Source of the DNA: an uncultured Gammaproteobacteria bacterium
GTDB taxonomy: Bacteria; Pseudomonadota; Gammaproteobacteria; Pseudomonadales; Ketobacteraceae
Assembly: GCA_913063125.1 (NCBI GenBank)
Contig: CAJXZM010000020.1
Coordinates: 1-52,031, forward strand
Length of the DNA: 52,031 nt
Direction of reading: 5' to 3'
In this document: positions 45,170-52,031 of the stretch, one piece after another
Layout: every line of letters starts with the position of its first letter
How positions within the stretch are numbered: the first letter of the stretch is position 1
The notes under the pieces: model-generated
Seen by the model: only the letters and a program-made list of their open reading frames with translations
What the model was told of the DNA's origin: nothing
The model's database searches: none
Program-made: the position numbers and the translations under genes

Positions 45170-47320
45170 TTATGCAGCCCTGTGCCGACCGTTAATCGAT
45201 ACCACCTTGCTACTTTGGTGATATGCTCCAGCCATACGAACCATATCGGAAATATCTAAAATAAGTGATACAGTGCCGTCCCCAAGAATAGTTGCACCAG
45301 AAATCCCTTCTACTTTTTTATAGTTGGACTCCATACTCTTAATAACAACTTGTTGCTGACCCAATAAATCATCAACAACCAAGGCAACCTTGTCAGCACC
45401 CGCATCTACTACAACTAACAAACTTTCTGACAACTCTTTTGTAGATGGTTCTACGCCAAGAATCTCCCACAATTTGACAATGGGAATATAATCTTCTCTT
45501 AATTTAAAGACATCACAACCACCTGCCACATGATTAACATCCTCAGCATTAGGCTGCAATGACTCAACGATAGACACCAAAGGAATAATGTATTTCTGCT
45601 CTCCCAAGCTAATTAATTGCCCATCCAATATAGCCAAAGTCAAAGGCAATCGAATAGTAAAAACGCTACCCTTACCCTCCTCCGAACTAACCTCTATTGT
45701 GCCGTTAAGCTCTTGGATATTTCTACGGACAACATCCATTCCTACTCCGCGACCTGAAACATCCGTCACTTCGTCTGCCGTAGAGAATCCAGGGCGAAAA
45801 ATAAGATCGTTAACCTGCTCATCTGTTAATATGTCTTTTTCACCAATCAACCCATTTTCAACGGCCTTTTTACGAATTCTTTCTTTATTTAATCCCGCGC
45901 CATCATCCGTTATTTCGATAATAATATTACCGCCTTGATGGGACGCATTTAACGTAATAGTCCCCGTTTCAGACTTCCCCGCAGCGATACGCTCTGCAGG
46001 CACCTCCAAACCGTGATCGAGTGAATTTCTAACAAGGTGAACCAAAGGATCACCTATCTTTTCCATAACAGTTTTATCCAATTCAGTCTGTTCTCCGACC
46101 AAGACAAGCTCAACTTTTTTATCCAATTGCCGGGACAAATCCCTCACCATTCGCGGAAAACGACTAAAAGAAAAGCTAATAGGCAGCATACGAATACGCA
46201 TAACACTCTCTTGTAAATCTCGAGTATTATGTTCTAGCTGAGCCAACCCCTCTTGTAATCTTGCCAATTTATCCATCGTAAACTCTTCACCCATTTGTCC
46301 TAACATAGACTGAGTGATGACCAGTTCACCGACTAAATTAACCAAGCTATCTATTTTATCTGTTCCTACACGTATGGACGTTGCTTCAGGTGTTTTTTGT
46401 GGGAGTTGGGGCGTATTTTTCTTGCCTTCTGAGGCTACTACGTCGACATTTTGTATCGGCTCTTGATCAGTGATACTTTCAGAAGCAGCATTAACATCAT
46501 TTTCAGAATCAACGTTCCCAACACCCTCTACGGAAACTGAGGTATCAAATAGCCCCGCTACCTCGCTGATCGTAAGCTCTGCATCATCGACAACCCACTC
46601 AAAAATCTCGTCTATTGTAGATTTTGGCGCTTTGCTATCGAGTAATAAATCCCAACCCATACAGCATTCTTCTGGATGAATCCCCTCAAATTCAGGAATC
46701 CTATCCACCAAAGCTGTTACGGTAAGCGTCCCTAACTCTCTCAATTCACGAAACATGCGCAATGGCTCATTACCAGTACGCAACATGTTTTCATCAGGAA
46801 CAAAGTGGATTTGCCAAATGCTTTCACCGCCCTCTTCGTCACTGGCAACGCTACTAGTTTCTGCTGAGGACCCTGCATTTTCCAGTTCGCTTTTAACACA
46901 TTCACTTTGACCGGCTGACTCGCTATTCGCACTACCATCTAAAATAGAATTAAACGCATCAATTAATTCGTTTGATTGTTCAGTAGAAACAGGTTCTTCT
47001 GCTTGCAGTTGAGCCAACATATTGCGTAAACAATCAACCGATTGCAGAAACAAGTCCACATGATCAGGCTCTATATCTCGCGACCCATCTCGAATTTGAT
47101 CTAACAAAGTTTCTAACACATGAGTAAAGGCAGCAACCTCTTTGAAACCAAACGTCCCACTGCTTCCTTTAATTGAGTGAGCGGCTCTAAATATGGTATT
47201 AATGGATTCCATATCCACATTGCTGCAATCAATATCCAACAAACAGGATTCCATAGAATCCAGCCCTTCATAACTTTCTTCGTAAAAGATTTGATGGAAT
47301 TGGCTTAAATCAATACTCAT
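45170..47320 (-). CDS. cheA: Chemotaxis histidine kinase CheA
   Basis: Central kinase of the chemotaxis system. The 716-residue protein contains the full P1-P5 set. P1 Hpt has phospho-acceptor His48 (AAHSIKGSSG). A P2 CheY/CheB-docking domain sits near 165-260 (WQIHFVPDENMLRTG). P3 dimerisation follows at SLVNLVGELVITQSML. The P4 ATPase has N-box HLVRNSLDHGLE, G1 DDGAGL and G2 GRGVGMDVVR. P5 is CheW-like at the C-terminus. An acidic, Ser-rich linker joins P2 to P3. A GAGGA ribosome-binding site precedes the ATG, and a short imperfect hairpin (47338-47356) lies just upstream in the leader. Confidence 0.97.
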   Translation of the reverse strand: MSIDLSQFHQIFYEESYEGLDSMESCLLDIDCSNVDMESINTIFRAAHSIKGSSGTFGFKEVAAFTHVLETLLDQIRDGSRDIEPDHVDLFLQSVDCLRNMLAQLQAEEPVSTEQSNELIDAFNSILDGSANSESAGQSECVKSELENAGSSAETSSVASDEEGGESIWQIHFVPDENMLRTGNEPLRMFRELRELGTLTVTALVDRIPEFEGIHPEECCMGWDLLLDSKAPKSTIDEIFEWVVDDAELTISEVAGLFDTSVSVEGVGNVDSENDVNAASESITDQEPIQNVDVVASEGKKNTPQLPQKTPEATSIRVGTDKIDSLVNLVGELVITQSMLGQMGEEFTMDKLARLQEGLAQLEHNTRDLQESVMRIRMLPISFSFSRFPRMVRDLSRQLDKKVELVLVGEQTELDKTVMEKIGDPLVHLVRNSLDHGLEVPAERIAAGKSETGTITLNASHQGGNIIIEITDDGAGLNKERIRKKAVENGLIGEKDILTDEQVNDLIFRPGFSTADEVTDVSGRGVGMDVVRRNIQELNGTIEVSSEEGKGSVFTIRLPLTLAILDGQLISLGEQKYIIPLVSIVESLQPNAEDVNHVAGGCDVFKLREDYIPIVKLWEILGVEPSTKELSESLLVVVDAGADKVALVVDDLLGQQQVVIKSMESNYKKVEGISGATILGDGTVSLILDISDMVRMAGAYHQSSKVVSINGRHRAA

Positions 47321-47461
47321 GACATTCCTCGCGTGAGAAGTCTCCTACCGAGACCTCATTGGCGTTTTCGATCTGAAAAATGATTAATAATTTGGCTAAA
47401 AATCACTACAGTGCACGATACAAGTAAACCTAAACAAGAAGCTCACGAGTATCCAAATACA

Positions 47462-47824
47462 TTAACCTAACACCTTCTTGATGGTATTTAGTAACTGATC
47501 TGGGTTAAAAGGCTTCACGATCCATCCTGTAGCACCGGCAGCTTTACCTTCCGATTTTTTCCCCGTGGCAGACTCTGTTGTCAGCATCAATATTGGCGTG
47601 TACTTATAATCTGGCAATTGTCGCAAATTCTTAATTAGCGAAATCCCATCCATTACCGGCATATTGACGTCCGACAGAACTAGGTCCACCGGCCCTCCTT
47701 TTGCTTTATCTAACGCCTCTTGACCATCAGAGGCTTCGATGACGTCATAACCTGCGCCTTGCAAAGTAAAACTTACCATTTGTCTCATAGACGCACTGTC
47801 ATCTACCGCTAATATCTTTGCCAT
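47462..47824 (-). CDS. cheY: Chemotaxis response regulator CheY-like
   Basis: A 120-residue stand-alone receiver: acidic pair in ILAVDDSASMRQM, phospho-acceptor Asp in LVLSDVNMPVMDG, Thr in MLTTESATG and Lys in IVKPFNPDQLL. It lies between the STAS gene and cheA, as in che operons of the Pseudomonas-Vibrio type, where similar receivers are annotated CheY. It may be a second CheY acting on CheA rather than the FliM-binding one, since another cheY usually accompanies cheZ elsewhere. The gap to cheA is 141 bases, which leaves room for an internal promoter. Confidence 0.88.
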   Translation of the reverse strand: MAKILAVDDSASMRQMVSFTLQGAGYDVIEASDGQEALDKAKGGPVDLVLSDVNMPVMDGISLIKNLRQLPDYKYTPILMLTTESATGKKSEGKAAGATGWIVKPFNPDQLLNTIKKVLG

Positions 47825-47837
47825 TACCTATTGCTCC

Positions 47838-47855
47838 ACTGTACTGTACTGTACT
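47838..47855. repeat. Short tandem repeat upstream of cheY
   Basis: The 5-base unit ACTGT is repeated three times with a partial fourth copy just ahead of the cheY ribosome-binding region, in the 88-base gap after the STAS gene. It is short enough to be chance, but a slippage-prone repeat here could alter spacing in the leader. Confidence 0.5.
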
Positions 47856-47912
47856 CAACTAAATCAAAACCAAATCAGAATTAACACACATGCTATTCCC
47901 TGCATACACTCG

Positions 47913-48194
47913 TCAGTGTTTGATATTGAGAACCTCATGCATACCCAATAATGTTGCATTATCCAGAAATGCTTCAGATGGATTCACAAAAAATACGGAT
48001 GCATGCTTTTTATCCATTGATTGCTGATAGCTGTATAGCAACTGAAATACCGTTGTATCCAACCTCTCAACATTCCTTGCATCGAGATTAATAACATCAC
48101 CATTTCGTGCGATCTCATTAAGGGACTCGTGTAGTTTTTCCACCACACTAATATCCAACGATATATCTAATTCAAGCGCTACATTCTCTTCCAC
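47913..48194 (-). CDS. STAS-domain protein heading the che unit
   Basis: A 93-residue STAS-fold protein similar in size to HsbA but clearly diverged. At the position of the regulatory Ser it has VERLDTTVFQLLYSYQ, so a Thr (or no phosphorylation) replaces Ser. It resembles MlaB/SpoIIAA-like STAS proteins that often precede cheY in gammaproteobacterial che operons; their role is not established. The start is GTG at 48194 with AGG about 8 bases upstream. It is the first gene after a 204-base spacer from fliJ, probably the promoter region for the chemotaxis genes. Confidence 0.8.
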   Translation of the reverse strand: MEENVALELDISLDISVVEKLHESLNEIARNGDVINLDARNVERLDTTVFQLLYSYQQSMDKKHASVFFVNPSEAFLDNATLLGMHEVLNIKH

Positions 48195-48398
48195 AATGTG
48201 ACCTATCTTTATTACTGTCTCTACTAAAAAAGCATAGACCGGTTACCCTTAAGTGCATCATCAAAAAGAAAGTATTTACCCTATCCGTCGCTTTTATAAG
48301 AAAACGATATGGTTAAAGCACCCAAGATAAGATTTTACTATAAAGAAAGTGACGGTAGATGGGATTGAGCGGTCATATCAAAGAAATTTCTAGGTAAA

Positions 48399-48845
48399 TT
48401 ACCACTCTCTTCTAGGGTATTGCGAGCGCTCATCAATTGCCTTTTGTTCTTGTTTATCAATGAACAACAACTCTTCTTCGCGAGCGCGCGCTATCAAATC
48501 ATCCATACTTTTTAATCTCGCATGAGATTCAACCCATGCCTTACGATGAGCCTCTACATGCTGGCGATATTGCTCCACCGTTTCTTGCTGGCGCTCTACC
48601 ACCCCATTGAGTTTCGCTAAAAATAACTGGTACTTTTCAAGAACTGTCGCCGCTACACCCGCAGTTCTCGAAGTCGCTCCATTTGACAACGTGGTGTAAT
48701 AATCCTGACGGTATTGTTCTAGCTCTTCTAATTGTTTTATTGCCGCATTTAATCCTTTCTGCGCATCCCCCAAGCGCCTAGCAGCTTCCTTCTCTTCTTT
48801 GTCCTTAATTTGTCGTACCGGAGCTAACCGTTTCGATCGCTTCAT
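48399..48845 (-). CDS. fliJ: Flagellar export chaperone FliJ
   Basis: A 148-residue, almost wholly helical coiled-coil protein, Lys/Glu/Gln/Arg-rich, with [18 protein letters not shown] and [20 protein letters not shown]. This is the FliJ pattern: the central stalk of the FliI ATPase ring and an escort for export chaperones. Sequence is poorly conserved in this family, but size and place directly after fliI make the call firm. Its ATG overlaps the fliI stop by 4 bases. The genes that usually follow (fliK and onward) are not here; a che cluster follows instead. Confidence 0.9.
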   Translation of the reverse strand: MKRSKRLAPVRQIKDKEEKEAARRLGDAQKGLNAAIKQLEELEQYRQDYYTTLSNGATSRTAGVAATVLEKYQLFLAKLNGVVERQQETVEQYRQHVEAHRKAWVESHARLKSMDDLIARAREEELLFIDKQEQKAIDERSQYPRREW

Positions 48846-50185
48846 GAGAACAAGACACCAAGTTCTTTCAAGCCTTCGTCAAACCCTACGCGCTTGCTCA
48901 GGGGTTGCCTTAAAAATGCTTTTAAACCATCTATTTTTTGAATAGATAAATCCGTTTCAGGGTCGCTACCTTGCACATAGGCCCCAACACTGATCAAATC
49001 CCGACTTTGTTGATAACGCGAATAAAGCCGCTTAAACACTTGCCCTGATTGCATATGGTTATTGTCCACAATGTTCGGCATTACTCGACTAATGGATGCT
49101 TCAATATCAATAGCAGGATACTGACCCTCTTCTGCAAGGCGGCGAGATAACACTATATGGCCATCTAGAATCGCTCTCGCAGAATCTGCGACAGGATCTT
49201 GTACATCATCACCTTCTGTCAGTACGGTATAAAATGCGGTGATTGACCCTCCTCCTTCAACACCATTACCTGCTCGCTCTACAAGTGCTGGTAATTTTGC
49301 AAATACTGAAGGCGGATACCCTTTGGTTGCCGGTGGTTCACCAATCGCCAAAGCAATCTCTCGTTGAGCTTGTGCATACCGCGTTAACGAATCCATTAAC
49401 AATAAAACATTTTTGCCTTGATCTCGATAATACTCAGCTATAGAGGTTGCGAGTGCAGCACCATGCAGCCTCATTAATGGCGAGTCATCTGCAGGCGATG
49501 CCACCACTACGGAGCGCTTTAACCCTTCGTCACCCAATATATGCTCAATAAACTCTTTAACTTCTCGTCCACGTTCGCCAATAAGCCCAACAACCGTTAT
49601 GTCTGCCGTGGTGTATTTTGTCATCATACCAAGTAGAACACTTTTACCCACGCCACTGCCCGCAAACAACCCCATACGCTGACCTTGACCGACAGTCAAC
49701 AAAGTATTAATTGCTCGAATACCCACATCTAACGGTTCGCTGATCGGCCGTCGATGTAATGGGTTGATAGGATCGCGGGCCAGCGGTACCGTCTCATTCA
49801 GATCAAAAGCACCTTTTCCGTCCAGTGGTAAACCCCGACCATCCAACACCCTACCTAACAACTGATCCCCCACAGGTACACTGGCAATTTGTTGTAAAGG
49901 AATGACTCTTGCGCGCGGTTGAAGACCTGAAACCGGCTCAAGAGGCATTAAAAATAACTTCGGCCCTGAAAAGCCCACGACTTCCGCCTCAATATCCTTA
50001 ATCTCTGGGCTACGAATAATGCAATGCCCACCAATTGGTACATTACACCCTTCTGCTTCAAGTGTTAGCCCTACCATACGTATTAGCCGACCTTCTACGA
50101 CATAACTAGGCCGGCCTGCTGTATAGGGTTGATAGGCACTAATTCTCGATGTTATAGAAATACGGTCTTTAAGCTGGAAACTCAT
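48842..50185 (-). CDS. fliI: Flagellum-specific ATPase FliI
   Basis: Hexameric ATPase of the flagellar type III export apparatus, at the cytoplasmic face of the basal body. The 447-residue protein has the F1-beta-like fold: Walker A AGSGVGKS at 175-182, catalytic Glu in [13 protein letters not shown], Walker [14 protein letters not shown], and the signature [16 protein letters not shown]. The N-terminal beta-barrel contains [14 protein letters not shown]. Its start overlaps the fliH stop by 4 bases and its stop overlaps fliJ, so fliH-fliI-fliJ are translationally coupled. Confidence 0.97.
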   Translation of the reverse strand: MSFQLKDRISITSRISAYQPYTAGRPSYVVEGRLIRMVGLTLEAEGCNVPIGGHCIIRSPEIKDIEAEVVGFSGPKLFLMPLEPVSGLQPRARVIPLQQIASVPVGDQLLGRVLDGRGLPLDGKGAFDLNETVPLARDPINPLHRRPISEPLDVGIRAINTLLTVGQGQRMGLFAGSGVGKSVLLGMMTKYTTADITVVGLIGERGREVKEFIEHILGDEGLKRSVVVASPADDSPLMRLHGAALATSIAEYYRDQGKNVLLLMDSLTRYAQAQREIALAIGEPPATKGYPPSVFAKLPALVERAGNGVEGGGSITAFYTVLTEGDDVQDPVADSARAILDGHIVLSRRLAEEGQYPAIDIEASISRVMPNIVDNNHMQSGQVFKRLYSRYQQSRDLISVGAYVQGSDPETDLSIQKIDGLKAFLRQPLSKRVGFDEGLKELGVLFS

Positions 50186-51123
50186 GGCATACCCTCATCA
50201 GTATCCGGTCTAGCACTGCCATCTATCACCCCGTCAGAAGCATCGCTGCCTAAAGGTTCATTGTCAAAGTGATCAATCTCTCCGAGTAATTGGCCCAATC
50301 CACTATTTGAGGTTTCCGAAACGTCTTCCAATGCATCATTTTTTTTGTTGTAAACTTGTTCTATTACAGAAGCTAAACGTTTTTCTGACCTAGCATCAAC
50401 CATACTTTTTTCAGTTTCAACAATACAACCGCCAGGGGATATGGTTTGGTGGGGTAACAACTGCCAGGTGAAATCGATATCTGTCATTTCAGATAATGCC
50501 TTTTGGATAAATTCGGCATCATCTGGGTTTAAATGAATGCGTATACGACCCGCTCCCGCTTGCAAACAATCTAACGCCTCAACTAATACCAGCTGAAGGC
50601 TCGTCGAATCCAGCTGTAACTCCCGTTGTACAACTCGCTTACAAATAGATTTCACTAAGTTCATGAGGGCCTGCTCAATCTCTTCATCCTGAGCAGGTAT
50701 GGGCTCAAGCAACGCACGACAAATATGTGACATTTTTGTTATCATCCCACGAATATCATCAGCACCACTTTGATAACCTTCTTCATAACCTCGCTTTTTT
50801 CCGTCCTCTACTCCTTGCAACATCCCATCATCATAGGCCGCTTGCCGAATAGCTTCGACTTCTTCAGCGGTCAACGGTATTATCTCTTCCTCTTCTTCAA
50901 CAACAATTACCGCAGGTCTTGGCTTAGCTAGAAAGGCATTATTAGCATTCTTACTTTCACCTTCCATTGCTGGTAATTCCCAACGGTCATATGCGGATAA
51001 GCCACCCTCACCCACATTTCTCACATTAAGAACATTCGGATTGCCTAACCCTTCTTTTTGAAAGCCGGTTGCTTCGTCATTTACTTCATCAGGCGCATTA
51101 CCCAAGTCGCTCGATTCAGTCAT
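50182..51123 (-). CDS. fliH: Flagellar export regulator FliH
   Basis: Stator-like partner that holds FliI inactive and docks it at the export gate. The 313-residue protein has a disordered acidic N-terminus (including [11 protein letters not shown]), a GxxxG-type helical segment ([20 protein letters not shown] then EGYQSGADD), and the conserved C-terminal domain with [27 protein letters not shown] and [17 protein letters not shown]. An acidic tail after about residue 265 is not typical of the family. It begins 1 base after the fliG stop. Confidence 0.93.
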   Translation of the reverse strand: MTESSDLGNAPDEVNDEATGFQKEGLGNPNVLNVRNVGEGGLSAYDRWELPAMEGESKNANNAFLAKPRPAVIVVEEEEEIIPLTAEEVEAIRQAAYDDGMLQGVEDGKKRGYEEGYQSGADDIRGMITKMSHICRALLEPIPAQDEEIEQALMNLVKSICKRVVQRELQLDSTSLQLVLVEALDCLQAGAGRIRIHLNPDDAEFIQKALSEMTDIDFTWQLLPHQTISPGGCIVETEKSMVDARSEKRLASVIEQVYNKKNDALEDVSETSNSGLGQLLGEIDHFDNEPLGSDASDGVIDGSARPDTDEGMP

Positions 51124-51124
51124 A

Positions 51125-52031
51125 TTAAATCATCTCTTCGCCACCAGCCCCGCCCAACATAATCTCTCCAGCATCAGCCATTCGACGAGCAATAGAAAGA
51201 ATCTCTTTTTGAGCACCTTCCACTTCACTGATTTTAACCGGTCCTTTGGCATCTAAATCATCCCGCAACAATTCTGCCGCTCGTTTTGACATGTTCGCGA
51301 AAATCTTTTCTTTCACTTGTTCGTCTGCTCCCTTCAACGCCAACATTAATGATTCTGAGGAAACCTCTCGTAGCAAGGCTTGTATACCGCGATCATCCAC
51401 CTCGCCCAGATTATCAAACACAAACATTAGGTCTTGTATTTCTTGCGCCAAATCCTCGTCAGCTTCTTTGATATTCTCCATCAAATTGGATTCAGTAGCC
51501 GTATCCAAGAAGTTCATAATATCTGCTGCACACTTCGACCCGCCCAAATCTGTCGCCGCTGAACTGGTTTGGTTGGTAAACTGCTTTTCCAAAATGTCGT
51601 TTAGTTCCTGTAGTGCATGTGGCTGAACAGAGGAGAGCGACGCTATACGCATTAAGATATCTAAACGCTGACGCTCATCAAAGCTAGTTAATGCTTCAGC
51701 TGCCTGATCAGGGTCAAGATAGGCAATAACAATGGATTGTATTTGAGGGTGTTCAAATCGAATTAAATCAGCAACATTACGAGCATCCATCCAACGTAAT
51801 GTATCTAGACCTGCCGTGTTTCCACCATCTAAGATACGATCAATAAGACCACCGGCCTTATCTTCTCCTAAAGCGCTCACCAACATATTGCGAATATAAC
51901 CATCAGCCCCCATACCTAAGGCTGTTTTATTCGTGATTTCCCCCATAAAAAAGGTCATCACCGCTTCAACTTGGTCTTTTTGAATATTTTCAAGCTCAGC
52001 CATGGCCGCACCAATTTTCTGAACTTCTTTT
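51125..52031 (-). CDS. fliG: Flagellar motor switch protein FliG, 5' truncated by window edge
   Basis: The frame stays open to the right edge: codons upstream of the internal ATG at 52003 read KEVQKIGAA, matching the FliG N-terminal domain, so that ATG is not the true start and about 30-35 residues are missing. FliG forms the rotor ring that meets the MotA stator. Visible are the EHPQIQSIVIAYLDPDQAAE helices of the middle domain and the C-terminal domain MFVFDNLGEVDDRGIQALLR with the charged residues that set torque, plus ALKGADEQVKEKIFANMSKR. It ends in GGEEMI as in Pseudomonas FliG. Confidence 0.96.
   Translation of the reverse strand, partial: KEVQKIGAAMAELENIQKDQVEAVMTFFMGEITNKTALGMGADGYIRNMLVSALGEDKAGGLIDRILDGGNTAGLDTLRWMDARNVADLIRFEHPQIQSIVIAYLDPDQAAEALTSFDERQRLDILMRIASLSSVQPHALQELNDILEKQFTNQTSSAATDLGGSKCAADIMNFLDTATESNLMENIKEADEDLAQEIQDLMFVFDNLGEVDDRGIQALLREVSSESLMLALKGADEQVKEKIFANMSKRAAELLRDDLDAKGPVKISEVEGAQKEILSIARRMADAGEIMLGGAGGEEMI

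Noticed and set aside
45588..45938. 116-codon plus-strand frame inside cheA
   Set aside because: It lies antisense to the conserved ATPase region of cheA, which explains the lack of stops; the same holds for long antisense frames in cheB, cheW, fliG, gcdH, the CoA-transferase and polB.
1..52031. Genomic island, prophage, transposon or CRISPR array
   Set aside because: No integrase, transposase, tRNA-flanked junction, phage structural gene or spaced repeat array was seen, and codon and base use look even throughout.

Overview
The window comes from a motile Gram-negative bacterium. Outer-membrane porins, a lipoprotein, a complete DNA polymerase II, a FliGHIJ flagellar export block with a chemotaxis operon, and above all an HsbA-HsbR-HptB signalling trio point to a gammaproteobacterium. 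The low-GC base composition, glutaryl-CoA dehydrogenase and a polyhydroxyalkanoate phasin fit a marine, Oceanospirillales/Pseudomonadales-like lineage. That placement is inference; no rRNA gene is present. I see no tRNA, insertion sequence, prophage, integrase or CRISPR array, so this looks like ordinary chromosome.

Left third (1-19 kb): mixed housekeeping genes. A truncated OprO/P-type porin is followed by acyl-CoA thioesterase II (tesB), which runs tail to tail into a DNA-repair pair, exonuclease III (xthA) and polymerase II (polB). Then come a Crp/Fnr-type regulator, a lipoprotein of unknown function, a GlxA-type AraC regulator divergent from an HSL-family esterase, a class III CoA-transferase paired with an S51-like hydrolase, a PreP-like M16C metallopeptidase, a DnaQ-like exonuclease, a Nudix hydrolase and two membrane proteins (TIGR03545-like and DUF1461-like).

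Middle (18.8-38 kb): two periplasmic solute-binding proteins without permeases lie divergent from a porin. They are followed by an orphan diiron-carboxylate protein, gcdH, a membrane-tethered M16 peptidase, an orphan ParA with a YkvA protein, a phasin with a small membrane partner, a membrane-tethered UbiJ/SCP2-like protein, two tandem DUF445 membrane proteins with a cupin, and a beta-lactamase-fold hydrolase. Next come two adjacent receiver-domain proteins, each with a long coiled coil and a C-terminal membrane anchor, followed by a two-CBS-domain protein. This is the part of the window whose architecture I find hardest to match to a known system.

Right third (38-52 kb, all on the minus strand): a motility block read right to left as fliG (cut by the window edge), fliH, fliI, fliJ, a STAS protein, cheY, cheA, cheW, cheR, cheD, cheB, a small membrane-anchored MCP-like protein, then hsbA, hsbR and hptB, ending at a hairpin. 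Flagellar export, chemotactic phosphorelay and the anti-anti-sigma switch that in Pseudomonas controls the swimming/biofilm decision are therefore physically continuous. The hsbA leader carries a cluster of inverted and direct repeats that looks like an operator.
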